Below are positions 55,898-63,184 of a stretch of DNA of 64,000 nucleotides, one piece after another. Position 1 is the stretch's first letter; the number at the start of each line of letters is the position of its first letter. Under the pieces are notes generated by a model. That model was given only the letters and a program-made list of their open reading frames with translations, was not told the origin of the DNA and searched no databases. The stretch is taken from positions 62,001 through 126,000 of the forward strand of contig JAKUUM010000001.1 of NCBI GenBank assembly GCA_022447065.1, read 5' to 3'. Made by a program: the position numbers and the translations under genes. This DNA is from SAR86 cluster bacterium. GTDB taxonomy: Bacteria; Pseudomonadota; Gammaproteobacteria; Magnimaribacterales; Magnimaribacteraceae.

Positions 55898-56098
55898 TTA
55901 TTCCTTTATGGCGGCTTGAATTTCTTCGTTTATGTCTTTAATCCAAGCGCTGACAGTATCATAAAAAACAAAAGGTATAAGCGCATGGATTAAGGCTATC
56001 AAAGCCAGGAAAATTAAAATTATGGATAAGTTGAAGGCTTTAACACCATGTTGAATATAATTCTGTTTTGCTTCATTCAGGTGATTGAAATTAATCAT
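55898..56098 (-). CDS. DUF6356-like small membrane protein
   Basis: 66 residues with one long hydrophobic helix (about 24-46) flanked by charged ends. The YIQHGVKAF - ALIHALIPFVFYDTVSAWI pattern resembles DUF6356 (tyrosine and His before the helix, a HALxPF after it). Its function is unknown. It starts 1 base before the stop of the 2H phosphoesterase gene region and precedes PhyH, so the three form one minus-strand unit. Confidence 0.65.
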   Translation of the reverse strand: MINFNHLNEAKQNYIQHGVKAFNLSIILIFLALIALIHALIPFVFYDTVSAWIKDINEEIQAAIKE

Positions 56099-56099
56099 C

Positions 56100-56645
56100 T
56101 TAAAGTCCCTCCAGTCTAATGCTGTTAAGAATCTTCCATTCTATATTTGTTGGATCAAAAGAAACCAAGTAAAAGGTATCAACCACAAAGTTGCCTTCTA
56201 AATTAGGCAGTTCTTTTAATAGGCTTTGTTTTTTTTCGTGGGCTTCTTTTCCATAATAAAGACTTAAGTGGGGCATAAACTCTAGATTTTCTGTGTTAAG
56301 AATGTCACAAATTTTGACTCTAACTCTTTTCAGCTCTTCATTAAGTTCGACAGCCACGTAGAAAGCCTGAAAAAAGTAATCCTTCATTCCATAGCCTTTA
56401 AAAAATACCTTAAATGGTGAAAAGCTTTTACTGAGTCCTAGTTCTACGTTTTTGATTTCAGAAGGATTTAAATTAAACGCACCGGCCAAAGTCATGTGTA
56501 AAGGAAATTTAGGACCATTTAGGTGTGTGTTTATTTCTTTTTTGGTGCTTAAAATCAAAGGCACTTCTTCCTTTTTTGGCATTGCCCAGAGAGTTAATAA
56601 GGACTCTTGTTGTGATTTTTGTTTGGTGACTCTCTTTGTTGTCAT
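56100..56645 (-). CDS. 2H phosphoesterase (2'-5' RNA ligase / cyclic phosphodiesterase-like)
   Basis: 181 residues. The two catalytic H-x-T/S signatures are H50-x-T52 (FPLHMTLAG) and H126-x-S128 (FMPHLSLYYG), the definition of the 2H superfamily. The N-terminus (LLTLWAMP) is like the plant/yeast CPDase branch. Members hydrolyse 2',3'-cyclic or 1'',2''-cyclic phosphates, and the substrate here is unknown. It is followed by the DUF6356-like gene and PhyH. Confidence 0.8.
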   Translation of the reverse strand: MTTKRVTKQKSQQESLLTLWAMPKKEEVPLILSTKKEINTHLNGPKFPLHMTLAGAFNLNPSEIKNVELGLSKSFSPFKVFFKGYGMKDYFFQAFYVAVELNEELKRVRVKICDILNTENLEFMPHLSLYYGKEAHEKKQSLLKELPNLEGNFVVDTFYLVSFDPTNIEWKILNSIRLEGL

Positions 56646-56673
56646 GATTAAGTCCTTCTTGGAAATATACGAA

Positions 56674-56730
56674 TCACCAAGCTAAAAATACTACGTATAT
56701 CAACCCTAATGAGATAAGTATTCTTTTCAC
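56674..56730 (-). CDS. Possible 18-residue hydrophobic mini-protein
   Basis: A GTG-start reading frame of 18 codons lies between two same-strand genes, starting 10 bases after the stop of the SDR (56741) and ending upstream of the 2H phosphoesterase. The translation has a basic start (MKR) followed by an uninterrupted hydrophobic stretch, like a one-helix membrane peptide. There is no strong ribosome site, so this could be chance. It is reported because its composition is unlike random AT-rich sequence. Confidence 0.2.
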   Translation of the reverse strand: MKRILISLGLIYVVFLAW

Positions 56731-56740
56731 GAACAGTATC

Positions 56741-57505
56741 TTAGTGATTCCACCATGCCTGATCGGAAAAAGCTCGCATGTCTATTTCATGACTCCATGA
56801 AGACCTATGCTGTTGGGCCAAGTGAAAATAGGTATCAGCTATTTCAGCTGGGAGTAGCAGACCGTCATGCTCCATGCCCCGAGTTTTTCTCAATTCTTGA
56901 TATCTTTCAGGACCGAGCATCTTTCCAAGAGTATCGGGTGCATCGACAGCTCCGTCGATAATGATGTGGGCTACGTGGATGCCTTTGGCAGAAAACTCTG
57001 CGTTCAAAGATTGGCATAACATGCGTCTTCCCCCCATAGCCGCTGCGTGTGAATGCTGATTGCCATTGCCACGCATGGCTGCAGTAGCAGAGGTGACCAA
57101 GATGGTGCCTTTGCCTCTGGCTTCCATCAACGGGCAAATCACCTGCGCAGTTCTAAACAGTCCAAAAGTAGCCATACGCCAAGCCCATTCAAATTCCTTA
57201 TAACTGGTTTCTTCGAGCGATTTCATACCCGTTTGAGCTCCTAAGTTATAGACGACAACTTCAATGGGCCCAATATCAGCTTCAATGGAAGTTATCATCT
57301 TTTCAATGCTGTTGTCTTCTACGGCGTTTAACAAGAAACCTGAGGCAGATCCACCCGCTTCCTCAATTCCCTTGACAAGCCGATTCAGGCCTTCTTCATC
57401 ACTGCGTCGGCACAAACAAGCGTGATAGCCTTCTTTCGCGAAACGGCCTGCAACGGTTCCACCAATACCTGCTCCTGCTCCTATTACTAAACAAACTGGT
57501 TTCAT
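56741..57505 (-). CDS. SDR-family protein lacking the canonical Tyr-Lys catalytic pair
   Basis: 254 residues with an SDR Rossmann start (CLVIGAGAGIGGTVAGRFAKEG) and a central VVYNLGAQ in place of NNAG. At the usual YxxxK position it has HSHAAAMGGRRML (near residues 149-161), so the Tyr is replaced by His/Ala and the Lys by a Gly-Arg region. It may use different chemistry or not be an oxidoreductase. GC content is visibly higher than the core genes. It is divergent from the IPNS-like oxygenase. Confidence 0.8.
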   Translation of the reverse strand: MKPVCLVIGAGAGIGGTVAGRFAKEGYHACLCRRSDEEGLNRLVKGIEEAGGSASGFLLNAVEDNSIEKMITSIEADIGPIEVVVYNLGAQTGMKSLEETSYKEFEWAWRMATFGLFRTAQVICPLMEARGKGTILVTSATAAMRGNGNQHSHAAAMGGRRMLCQSLNAEFSAKGIHVAHIIIDGAVDAPDTLGKMLGPERYQELRKTRGMEHDGLLLPAEIADTYFHLAQQHRSSWSHEIDMRAFSDQAWWNH

Positions 57506-57559
57506 GATTATCCTCTCCTAGTTAAAATCATATAATAAATTAGCAGGACATACAGAAAA

Positions 57560-58495
57560 ATGAAAGTACCCACCATTGATCTCCAAAAACCAGACTCGGG
57601 TCAACTAAAGAATTTGGATGCCGCTTGTCGTGATCATGGCTTTTTCTTAATAAAAAACCATGGCATAAGAGATGCGATAAGTGAGATGTGGGATGCTTCG
57701 AACTGGTTCTTTAATCAGACTCGGGGTGACAAATTAAGCATTATTAGAACTGAAGAAAAACCCCTAGGCTTTTACGACCGAGAATTAACGAAACGCATGC
57801 GCGATCTGAAAGAAGTTTTTGATTTCATAGAGCCTAGGCCTGGCAAGGAAGACATCAATCAGTGGCCTGAAGACAAGGGTTTCAAAGAAGCCATGGAGAG
57901 TTTTTTTCAGGCAGCTTCAAAAATAGCTGAAAAGACTCTTGAGCTAGTGTTTAAAGCCTTGGTTACGGATTTGAATTCTATTAATGCCCCAATTGGTGAT
58001 GCTCATACCAGTACGGTAAGATTGAACTATTATCCGGTGGGTGATCCTCTCTCCACAAAGGAACAAGATGAAGTTAATAAACTTGGAGATATGGCACTGC
58101 ATCACCATACTGACCCGAACATACTCACGCTTCTTTTACAGGACATGACCGGGGGTCTGCAAACAAAATCAAGTGAAGAAGGCTGGATTGATGTGCCGCC
58201 CGAAGAAGATACCATCGTAGTGAATCTAGGCGATACAATGCAGGTATGGACCAACGATCAATACGTAGCAGCCATGCATCGAGTTGTTCCTCGTACAACC
58301 ACAGATCGTTACAGTACTCCTTACTTTTACAATCCTTTACGCGAGGCAATCCTCGAACCTATCAGTGGACTTTCAGAAGGAGAACCCAAGTACAGACCTT
58401 TTGCTTGGAAGGACTATATTCGTGCACGAGTTGAAGATAACTATGCTGATCTTGGCGAAGACGACATCCAAATAGAACGATTCCGCATCGCTTAA
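57560..58495 (+). CDS. Isopenicillin-N-synthase-like Fe/2-oxoglutarate dioxygenase
   Basis: 311 residues. The N-terminal DIOX_N domain (VPTIDLQKPDSGQLKNLDAAC) precedes the 2OG-Fe domain with iron ligands H183-x-D185 (HHHTDPNILTLLLQD) and H240 (AAMHRVV). The 2-oxoglutarate Arg is R250 in DRYST. LNYYP near 155 and VNLGDTMQVWTND are characteristic. The substrate is unknown, and the family includes hydroxylases, desaturases and ring-forming enzymes. It is convergent with the GH5-like gene (4-base overlap) and divergent from the SDR. Confidence 0.88.
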   Translation: MKVPTIDLQKPDSGQLKNLDAACRDHGFFLIKNHGIRDAISEMWDASNWFFNQTRGDKLSIIRTEEKPLGFYDRELTKRMRDLKEVFDFIEPRPGKEDINQWPEDKGFKEAMESFFQAASKIAEKTLELVFKALVTDLNSINAPIGDAHTSTVRLNYYPVGDPLSTKEQDEVNKLGDMALHHHTDPNILTLLLQDMTGGLQTKSSEEGWIDVPPEEDTIVVNLGDTMQVWTNDQYVAAMHRVVPRTTTDRYSTPYFYNPLREAILEPISGLSEGEPKYRPFAWKDYIRARVEDNYADLGEDDIQIERFRIA

Positions 58496-59544
58496 GAGTT
58501 TTTAATCATTGACTGAATGAAAAGGACTTCAGAATCATCAAAGGCTGAACCATCAGTTCTGAATATGTCATGAAACCAAATTTCGGGTTCTGGGATAGGG
58601 TCTTCAAGAGTTAGGAATTTTTTTTCTTGCTTCAATTTTTGTAGATCTGCAATCGTTGACCACCCAAAATGGGTTTGACTTTTACCTGCCACCAGGCCCC
58701 AGTTGTAACAGCCCACTTCATATTTTTTAAATATAGGTAAGCTAAATTCAAAAGTTGTGCCGAACTCTCTGGCCATATATTCGGTGCAAATCATAGGTCG
58801 GTTTAGTTTTAGGTGCTTCTTGATGACTTGTTCTAATTTTGTCCCTTCATAACAATGAAAAGTTATAACATCCGAGTTAACTCTATTGAGTTCAATAATC
58901 CCATCACTTCCAGATCCATCCAGACAAGCTGTCAGAGGTTGAGAGGGTCGGACCTCATGGGACCACTCCCACGCTAACTTCAACAGAGTCAGGGATTGTG
59001 TTCCAACACCGAACTGGCCTGGCTCATTGTAAATATCCCACATCAGTATTCTTTGATCCTCTGAAAACTTAGTTAAGACACCCTGTACAAAATCTTTTAG
59101 ACGAATTAGTTCTTCTCCAGCTTTTTCTGAATGCACCGCATGCACCAGTTCAACTCCAGGGCTTTGCTTCCATCCGGAGTTGTGAACTCCAATCACGGGC
59201 AGGGGCTGTTTACCTGTCTTTGGATAAGGTCTGTGACAGTCATCAAATAAAACCAAGATAGGTCTGATGGAGTATTTGTTGCAGATATTTAGAAAGTTAT
59301 CCAAACGAACGCAGAATCTTTTTGGGTCATGGCTCCACAGTAGGTCGTGAAGATAAACCCTCAAGCTGTTAAAACCTAAACTTCTGGCCCATCCGACCTC
59401 TCTTTCTATAGTCTCTTTATCATAGGTTTCTTGTTGAAACATTTCTAACTGGTTGATGGCACTGCTGGGCAAAAAGTTACAGCCTACTAACCAAGGTTGG
59501 TCAACATACCAAGCTTTTGCTTGTTGCTTACTCCACCTAGTCAA
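58492..59544 (-). CDS. Cellulase-family (GH5-like) glycoside hydrolase, cytoplasmic
   Basis: 350 residues. It is a clan GH-A type TIM barrel with the acid/base N173-E174 in WDIYNEPGQF and the likely nucleophile E255 in CTEYMAREFG. WLVGCNFLPSSAINQLEMF, SLRVYLHDLLW and ITFHCYEG are also found in related annotated beta-glycosidases. There is no signal peptide, so it acts on internal oligosaccharides or glycosides. Whether it cleaves beta-glucans, mannans or glycosylated small molecules cannot be said. It lies 15 bases after the O-methyltransferase. Confidence 0.78.
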   Translation of the reverse strand: MTRWSKQQAKAWYVDQPWLVGCNFLPSSAINQLEMFQQETYDKETIEREVGWARSLGFNSLRVYLHDLLWSHDPKRFCVRLDNFLNICNKYSIRPILVLFDDCHRPYPKTGKQPLPVIGVHNSGWKQSPGVELVHAVHSEKAGEELIRLKDFVQGVLTKFSEDQRILMWDIYNEPGQFGVGTQSLTLLKLAWEWSHEVRPSQPLTACLDGSGSDGIIELNRVNSDVITFHCYEGTKLEQVIKKHLKLNRPMICTEYMAREFGTTFEFSLPIFKKYEVGCYNWGLVAGKSQTHFGWSTIADLQKLKQEKKFLTLEDPIPEPEIWFHDIFRTDGSAFDDSEVLFIQSMIKNS

Positions 59545-59559
59545 TGTTCAACTGAGAGT

Positions 59560-60222
59560 TTAATTTATAACTGCTAGAGTTAATCCATCTCCAATCGGGA
59601 CCATAGATACAGATACTCTTTTATCATTGGCGATAAATTCATTTAGTTTTCTAATAGCCTTGGTGTCTTCATCATTTCTTTCGGAATCAATTACTGATCC
59701 ACCCCACAAAACATTATCTATCGCTATTAATCCTCCTTTTCGGACCAGTCTTATACATTGTTCATAGTAGGCTGGATAATTTGCTTTATCGGCATCTATA
59801 AATGCAAAATCAAAAGAACCTTCTTGACCTTCAGCGAGTAAAGCATCCAAGCTTTCAAGTGCTGGGCCGAGCTTTAAACTAATCTTATGTGCAACTCCAG
59901 CTTGTTCCCACTTTTCCTTGCCCATAGATGTCCACTCTTTAGAAATATCGCAAGCAATAACTTCTCCATCTTCGGGCAGAGCTAATGCAACAGCCAATGC
60001 ACTGTAGCCGGTAAAGGTGCCTATCTCAATTGTTCTCTTTGCTGACATTAATCTAATTAAGTTTCCCATTAATGCCCCTTGTTCTGGACATATCTGCATC
60101 ATGGATTGTGGTAATTTGGCAGTTTCAAGTCTCAATTCTTTAAGAGCTGGATGTTCTGAAATCCCTTTTTCCCAAAGATAATCACGTAAGTTAGTTGTGT
60201 AATTTAAAATTCCTGTAGACAT
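59560..60222 (-). CDS. O-methyltransferase family 3 (CCoAOMT-like)
   Basis: 220 residues, single class I SAM-binding domain. TIEIGTFTGYSALAVALALPEDG is the SAM loop, ALLAEGQEGSFDFAFIDADKANYPAYYE holds the metal Asp, and AIDNVLWGG follows. These are the caffeoyl-CoA/catechol O-methyltransferase type features. The substrate is unknown, probably a catechol-like compound. Ribosome site GAGGAG is 5 bases from the ATG. It is divergent from the amidohydrolase-2 gene. Confidence 0.85.
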   Translation of the reverse strand: MSTGILNYTTNLRDYLWEKGISEHPALKELRLETAKLPQSMMQICPEQGALMGNLIRLMSAKRTIEIGTFTGYSALAVALALPEDGEVIACDISKEWTSMGKEKWEQAGVAHKISLKLGPALESLDALLAEGQEGSFDFAFIDADKANYPAYYEQCIRLVRKGGLIAIDNVLWGGSVIDSERNDEDTKAIRKLNEFIANDKRVSVSMVPIGDGLTLAVIN

Positions 60223-60256
60223 ATTTACTCCTCGACCCTAAATATAACAAAATCAT

Positions 60257-60271
60257 ATTCCTTTTAGGAAT
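60257..60271. promoter_or_regulatory. Perfect inverted repeat in a divergent promoter region
   Basis: ATTCC-tttta-GGAAT lies in the 121-base gap between the divergently transcribed O-methyltransferase and amidohydrolase genes. It could be an operator for a dimeric regulator of both genes. No regulator gene is adjacent, so this is only suggestive. Confidence 0.3.
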
Positions 60272-60343
60272 CCTATCTCCTCAATCAACCAAAATAAAAA
60301 AGATTGGTGGTATTATGGTATTTTCATTTTTTTGGAGATAGAT

Positions 60344-61555
60344 ATGACCTATGCACCTGATAATCGTGCTTTCTATGATGCTGATAGCCATGTGATGGAA
60401 TTACCCAATTTCATCATAGACTATGCTGACGAAAAATTTAAAGACCTGATACCCCCTGTTAGCTATCAAGCAAGCCTTGTCACAGATGAAGAAGTAGAAG
60501 AGATTCTTGCAAATGGAGGTAAACACACTAAAGAGCACATAGAAACTCAAATTGCTTTAGGAGATAATTTAATTGCAGAGTCTAAAGAAATCCAAGCACT
60601 TGGTGCTTTTGATAGGACAGATCGAAGCAAGGCTTTGGACATGCTAGGGTTTAAGAAGCAATTAGTATTTTCAACTCATAGCGTGGTTACACCTTTTAGA
60701 GATGTGAGGGGTAAGGCCAAATATGTTGAAAAGTTAGTTCCTAAAATAAGTCCTGAGTTGAGATATGGAGCAACTAGAGCACACAATCGAGCTATGTCAG
60801 ATTTTTGTTCACAAGATTCAAGGTTAATGGGTGTGGGCGTAGTCCCGCTCCATGAACCAGATCTTGCTATGGAAGAGCTTGATTTAGCTATCAAATCAGG
60901 TCTGGAAGCAATATGGATCCCGCATTATGCTAGTGGAGATCGATCACCTGGCCATATTGAATTAAATCCTTTTTGGGAAAGGTTAGAAAGTAACAATATT
61001 CCTTTTCTTTTGCATGTAGGCGGCTCACCCCTTCAATTGGATAGAAGTTGGAATAACAATGGGAAGCCACCAAGCAAAGATTGGATGGGTGGTGGAGAAA
61101 ATGTACGGGCAAAAGATATGGTAGTTATGCACCAAGGACCTGAAACATTTATTTCTATGATGGTATTAGATGGAGTGTTTGAAAGATATCCAAACTTAAG
61201 AGGAGCAAGTGTTGAGTTAGGAGCAGGATGGGTACCTGAAATGTTGGAACGATTGGATTGGGTAGTCAAAAGTTGGAAAAAAGTTGATAAAAACTTAGAT
61301 GACATTTCAAGAAAACCTTCTGAGCAATTAACTCAACAAATGGCTTTTACACCGTATGTTTTTGAGAATATAGGAAATTTGATTGATAATTCAAATCCTA
61401 ATCTGTACCTCTTTTCAAGTGATTACCCCCATGTGGAGGGAGGCCGGGATCCCATTGGAAGATTTGAAAGCTCTTTAGGAGATCGAGCAGAAGATATTAA
61501 AAATCTTTTTTACACAGAGAATTTTTTAAGGATTTTTCCCGAAGCTAGAGTCTAG
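60344..61555 (+). CDS. Amidohydrolase-2 (COG2159) family metal enzyme
   Basis: 403 residues from the ATG at 60344, chosen because GGAGA is 5-10 bases upstream. A TTG at 60332 overlaps that site. N-terminal YDADSHVME carries metal ligands, IPFLLHVGGSPL and MVMHQGPETFISMMVLDG follow, and YLFSSDYPHVEGGRDP near the end gives the catalytic Asp. COG2159 contains aromatic decarboxylases and hydrolases (ACMSD, LigY type). The substrate is unknown. It is followed by DUF1330 copy 2 (12 bases). Confidence 0.88.
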   Translation: MTYAPDNRAFYDADSHVMELPNFIIDYADEKFKDLIPPVSYQASLVTDEEVEEILANGGKHTKEHIETQIALGDNLIAESKEIQALGAFDRTDRSKALDMLGFKKQLVFSTHSVVTPFRDVRGKAKYVEKLVPKISPELRYGATRAHNRAMSDFCSQDSRLMGVGVVPLHEPDLAMEELDLAIKSGLEAIWIPHYASGDRSPGHIELNPFWERLESNNIPFLLHVGGSPLQLDRSWNNNGKPPSKDWMGGGENVRAKDMVVMHQGPETFISMMVLDGVFERYPNLRGASVELGAGWVPEMLERLDWVVKSWKKVDKNLDDISRKPSEQLTQQMAFTPYVFENIGNLIDNSNPNLYLFSSDYPHVEGGRDPIGRFESSLGDRAEDIKNLFYTENFLRIFPEARV

Positions 61556-61567
61556 TCAAAGACATTT

Positions 61568-61858
61568 ATGGCGCACTACGTCATTGCCCAAATAGAAATA
61601 ATTGATCGAGCCGAGTATGCAAAATATGAAGCTGGCTTTATGGATATCTTTTTAACTTACAAAGGTAAGATATTAAGTGTGGAAGAAAATGAGCATTTAT
61701 TAGAAGGTCAGTGGCCATTTACAAGGACAGTACTGATCGAATTTCCTTCTCAAGAAGATGCGTTAGATTGGTATAAATCTGAAGAATATCAGACTTTAGC
61801 TAAACATCGGTTTTCCGCCAGCACTGCCAATATTATTATTGTTAGTGGGTTAGATTAG
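61568..61858 (+). CDS. DUF1330 family protein (copy 2)
   Basis: 96 residues, a paralogue of the protein at 52516. Shared elements: RTVLIEFPSQEDALDWYKSEEYQ and the end SGLD. The N-terminus is different. It is probably a small dimeric partner or subunit, and its job is not established. It sits between the amidohydrolase (12 bases) and a small membrane protein gene (2 bases), so it appears to be part of that operon. Confidence 0.85.
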   Translation: MAHYVIAQIEIIDRAEYAKYEAGFMDIFLTYKGKILSVEENEHLLEGQWPFTRTVLIEFPSQEDALDWYKSEEYQTLAKHRFSASTANIIIVSGLD

Positions 61859-61860
61859 AT

Positions 61861-62286
61861 ATGAAAAATCTCTACTCAGTCTTGAGGCTTATAAGTAAGG
61901 ATTGGCATTCTAGACCTTGGTGGATGAACCTGACATTTTACTTTTGCTTATACATGACTTTTATTTACTTACCTTTTGATTTATTTTTGAAACCAGTAGA
62001 TGGAGATGAAGAAATCTGGTTTGGCTTCACTTTAACTGGATGGTGGGCAAAAGCTACCGAACCTTTGCATTGGCTAATTTATGGATTGGGAGCTTATGGT
62101 TTTTGGCGAATGAAGACTTGGATGTGGCCATGGGCCAGTGTTTACGTGGCTCAAATTGTTATCGCAATGTTCGTTTGGAATATTTTGAATGACATGGGCA
62201 GTTTGATGTCTGCATTTATTTCCGCTTTAATTTTTTCTATGCCAATGATCGCTTTGTGGCGTTCAAGACAGAAATTTATCAACTAA
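61861..62286 (+). CDS. Membrane protein of unknown function
   Basis: 141 residues. I do not recognise it. Three or four hydrophobic helices (about 20-42, 65-82, 88-108, 110-130) with Trp-rich interfaces (WHSRPWWMNL, MKTWMWPWASVY) and a short basic end. It lies 2 bases downstream of DUF1330, so it probably belongs to the same operon as the amidohydrolase. Confidence 0.6.
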   Translation: MKNLYSVLRLISKDWHSRPWWMNLTFYFCLYMTFIYLPFDLFLKPVDGDEEIWFGFTLTGWWAKATEPLHWLIYGLGAYGFWRMKTWMWPWASVYVAQIVIAMFVWNILNDMGSLMSAFISALIFSMPMIALWRSRQKFIN

Positions 62287-62325
62287 ATAGAAACTCTTTA
62301 AAGAAGCTCAAATAAAATTACCTAC

Positions 62326-62370
62326 TTAACCTTCTTTTAAGACGCCCTCTAACAAAACACTTGCTGTCAT
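62326..62370 (-). CDS. 14-codon mini-ORF with strong ribosome site
   Basis: On the minus strand a consensus AAGGAGG (62382-62376) lies 5 bases before an ATG at 62370, with a TATAAT box at 62400-62395 upstream. The reading frame is M-T-A-S-V-L-L-E-G-V-L-K-E-G then TAA. The start resembles N-termini of small ferredoxin-like proteins of the antibiotic-monooxygenase fold (VLLEGxxKxG), so it may be a truncated relative of such a gene. A leader peptide or a chance match to a strong ribosome site is also possible. Confidence 0.4.
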   Translation of the reverse strand: MTASVLLEGVLKEG

Positions 62371-62402
62371 ATTAACCTCCTTCTAGATATCATTATTATA
62401 AT

Positions 62403-62419
62403 GTTAATTCTTGATTAAC
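62403..62419. promoter_or_regulatory. Palindrome GTTAAT-tcttg-ATTAAC upstream of the PhlG-like gene
   Basis: A perfect 6-base inverted repeat with a 5-base spacer lies 5 bases before the start codon at 62425, where a ribosome site would be expected. None is seen. It could be an operator for a dimeric regulator, or a small RNA hairpin that affects translation. Confidence 0.35.
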
Positions 62420-62424
62420 TTATT

Positions 62425-63147
62425 ATGAAAAGATTCCTTTTCTATACACTTTTACTAATACTGATTGTTGTTTCAGCTACTCAATTCACACTACCCAGTA
62501 GACAAAGCACAAACCAGGATTTCGATGATCCTAACTATGTAGAATTTAAGTCTGGTGTTCGCCGATTACGTGATGGTACTGTTGAAGTCTCCAGTCTAGT
62601 AAACATGCCAGATGTCACATCAAATATGTTCCGATGGTGGTTTTCAGATTATCTGCAAACTACTGAACATTATAAAATGTGGCATCCTGAAGATCATGTG
62701 TGGATGGATTGGGAACACAAAAAAACGGGTGAAATTGTTGGCTCCCATCACCTTGTACATGAGTACATTGGAGGTCAAATGAGTAAACTTCGGATCCAGT
62801 TCGCATGGCCTCAGGAGATCCTTGGCTTTGATCCTAGTGACGAAAATACTGTAGTACTCTGTGCTCAAGTTGGCGAACTTGACTCTAGCTTGAACATTGC
62901 TGAGATGTGCCATGTTGCCCGGAATATGCCTTGGGGTTCAGAACTTCGTTCTCGCTTTTGGCTGGGTGTGGTTTCGGATCGAGAGGCTGCTGATTGGCAG
63001 AATTATTTACTTTCCTTTGTTGCTAATAACCCAATTACTCGACGGTTCACAGTGTCTGAGGCTGAGGGGCTTGCTTTACAAAAACACTGTATCGAAGAAA
63101 TGAGTTACCTTGCAGACATACTTCCGGTCATCTATAAAGAAGATTAA
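62425..63147 (+). CDS. Membrane-anchored PhlG-like (DAPG hydrolase fold) protein
   Basis: 240 residues with an N-terminal signal or anchor (KRFLFYTLLLILIVVSATQF). The body has the hallmarks of the DAPG hydrolase family: MFRWWFSDYLQTTEHYKMWHPEDHVWMDW near 67-95, which provides metal His ligands, then VGSHHLVHEYIGGQ and a later AEMCHVARNMPWGSELRSRFWLG. Family members (PhlG) cleave a C-C bond of 2,4-diacetylphloroglucinol using Zn. Its substrate here is unknown, and the N-terminal anchor would put it outside the cytoplasm. It begins just after the palindrome. Confidence 0.72.
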   Translation: MKRFLFYTLLLILIVVSATQFTLPSRQSTNQDFDDPNYVEFKSGVRRLRDGTVEVSSLVNMPDVTSNMFRWWFSDYLQTTEHYKMWHPEDHVWMDWEHKKTGEIVGSHHLVHEYIGGQMSKLRIQFAWPQEILGFDPSDENTVVLCAQVGELDSSLNIAEMCHVARNMPWGSELRSRFWLGVVSDREAADWQNYLLSFVANNPITRRFTVSEAEGLALQKHCIEEMSYLADILPVIYKED

Positions 63148-63184
63148 TCCATGAATTAACATAAAATCAAAAGAGGTTTTAGAA

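Noticed and set aside
55275-55993. Several ORFs opposite PhyH
   Set aside because: They overlap an intact dioxygenase with both iron ligands, and their translations are unremarkable.
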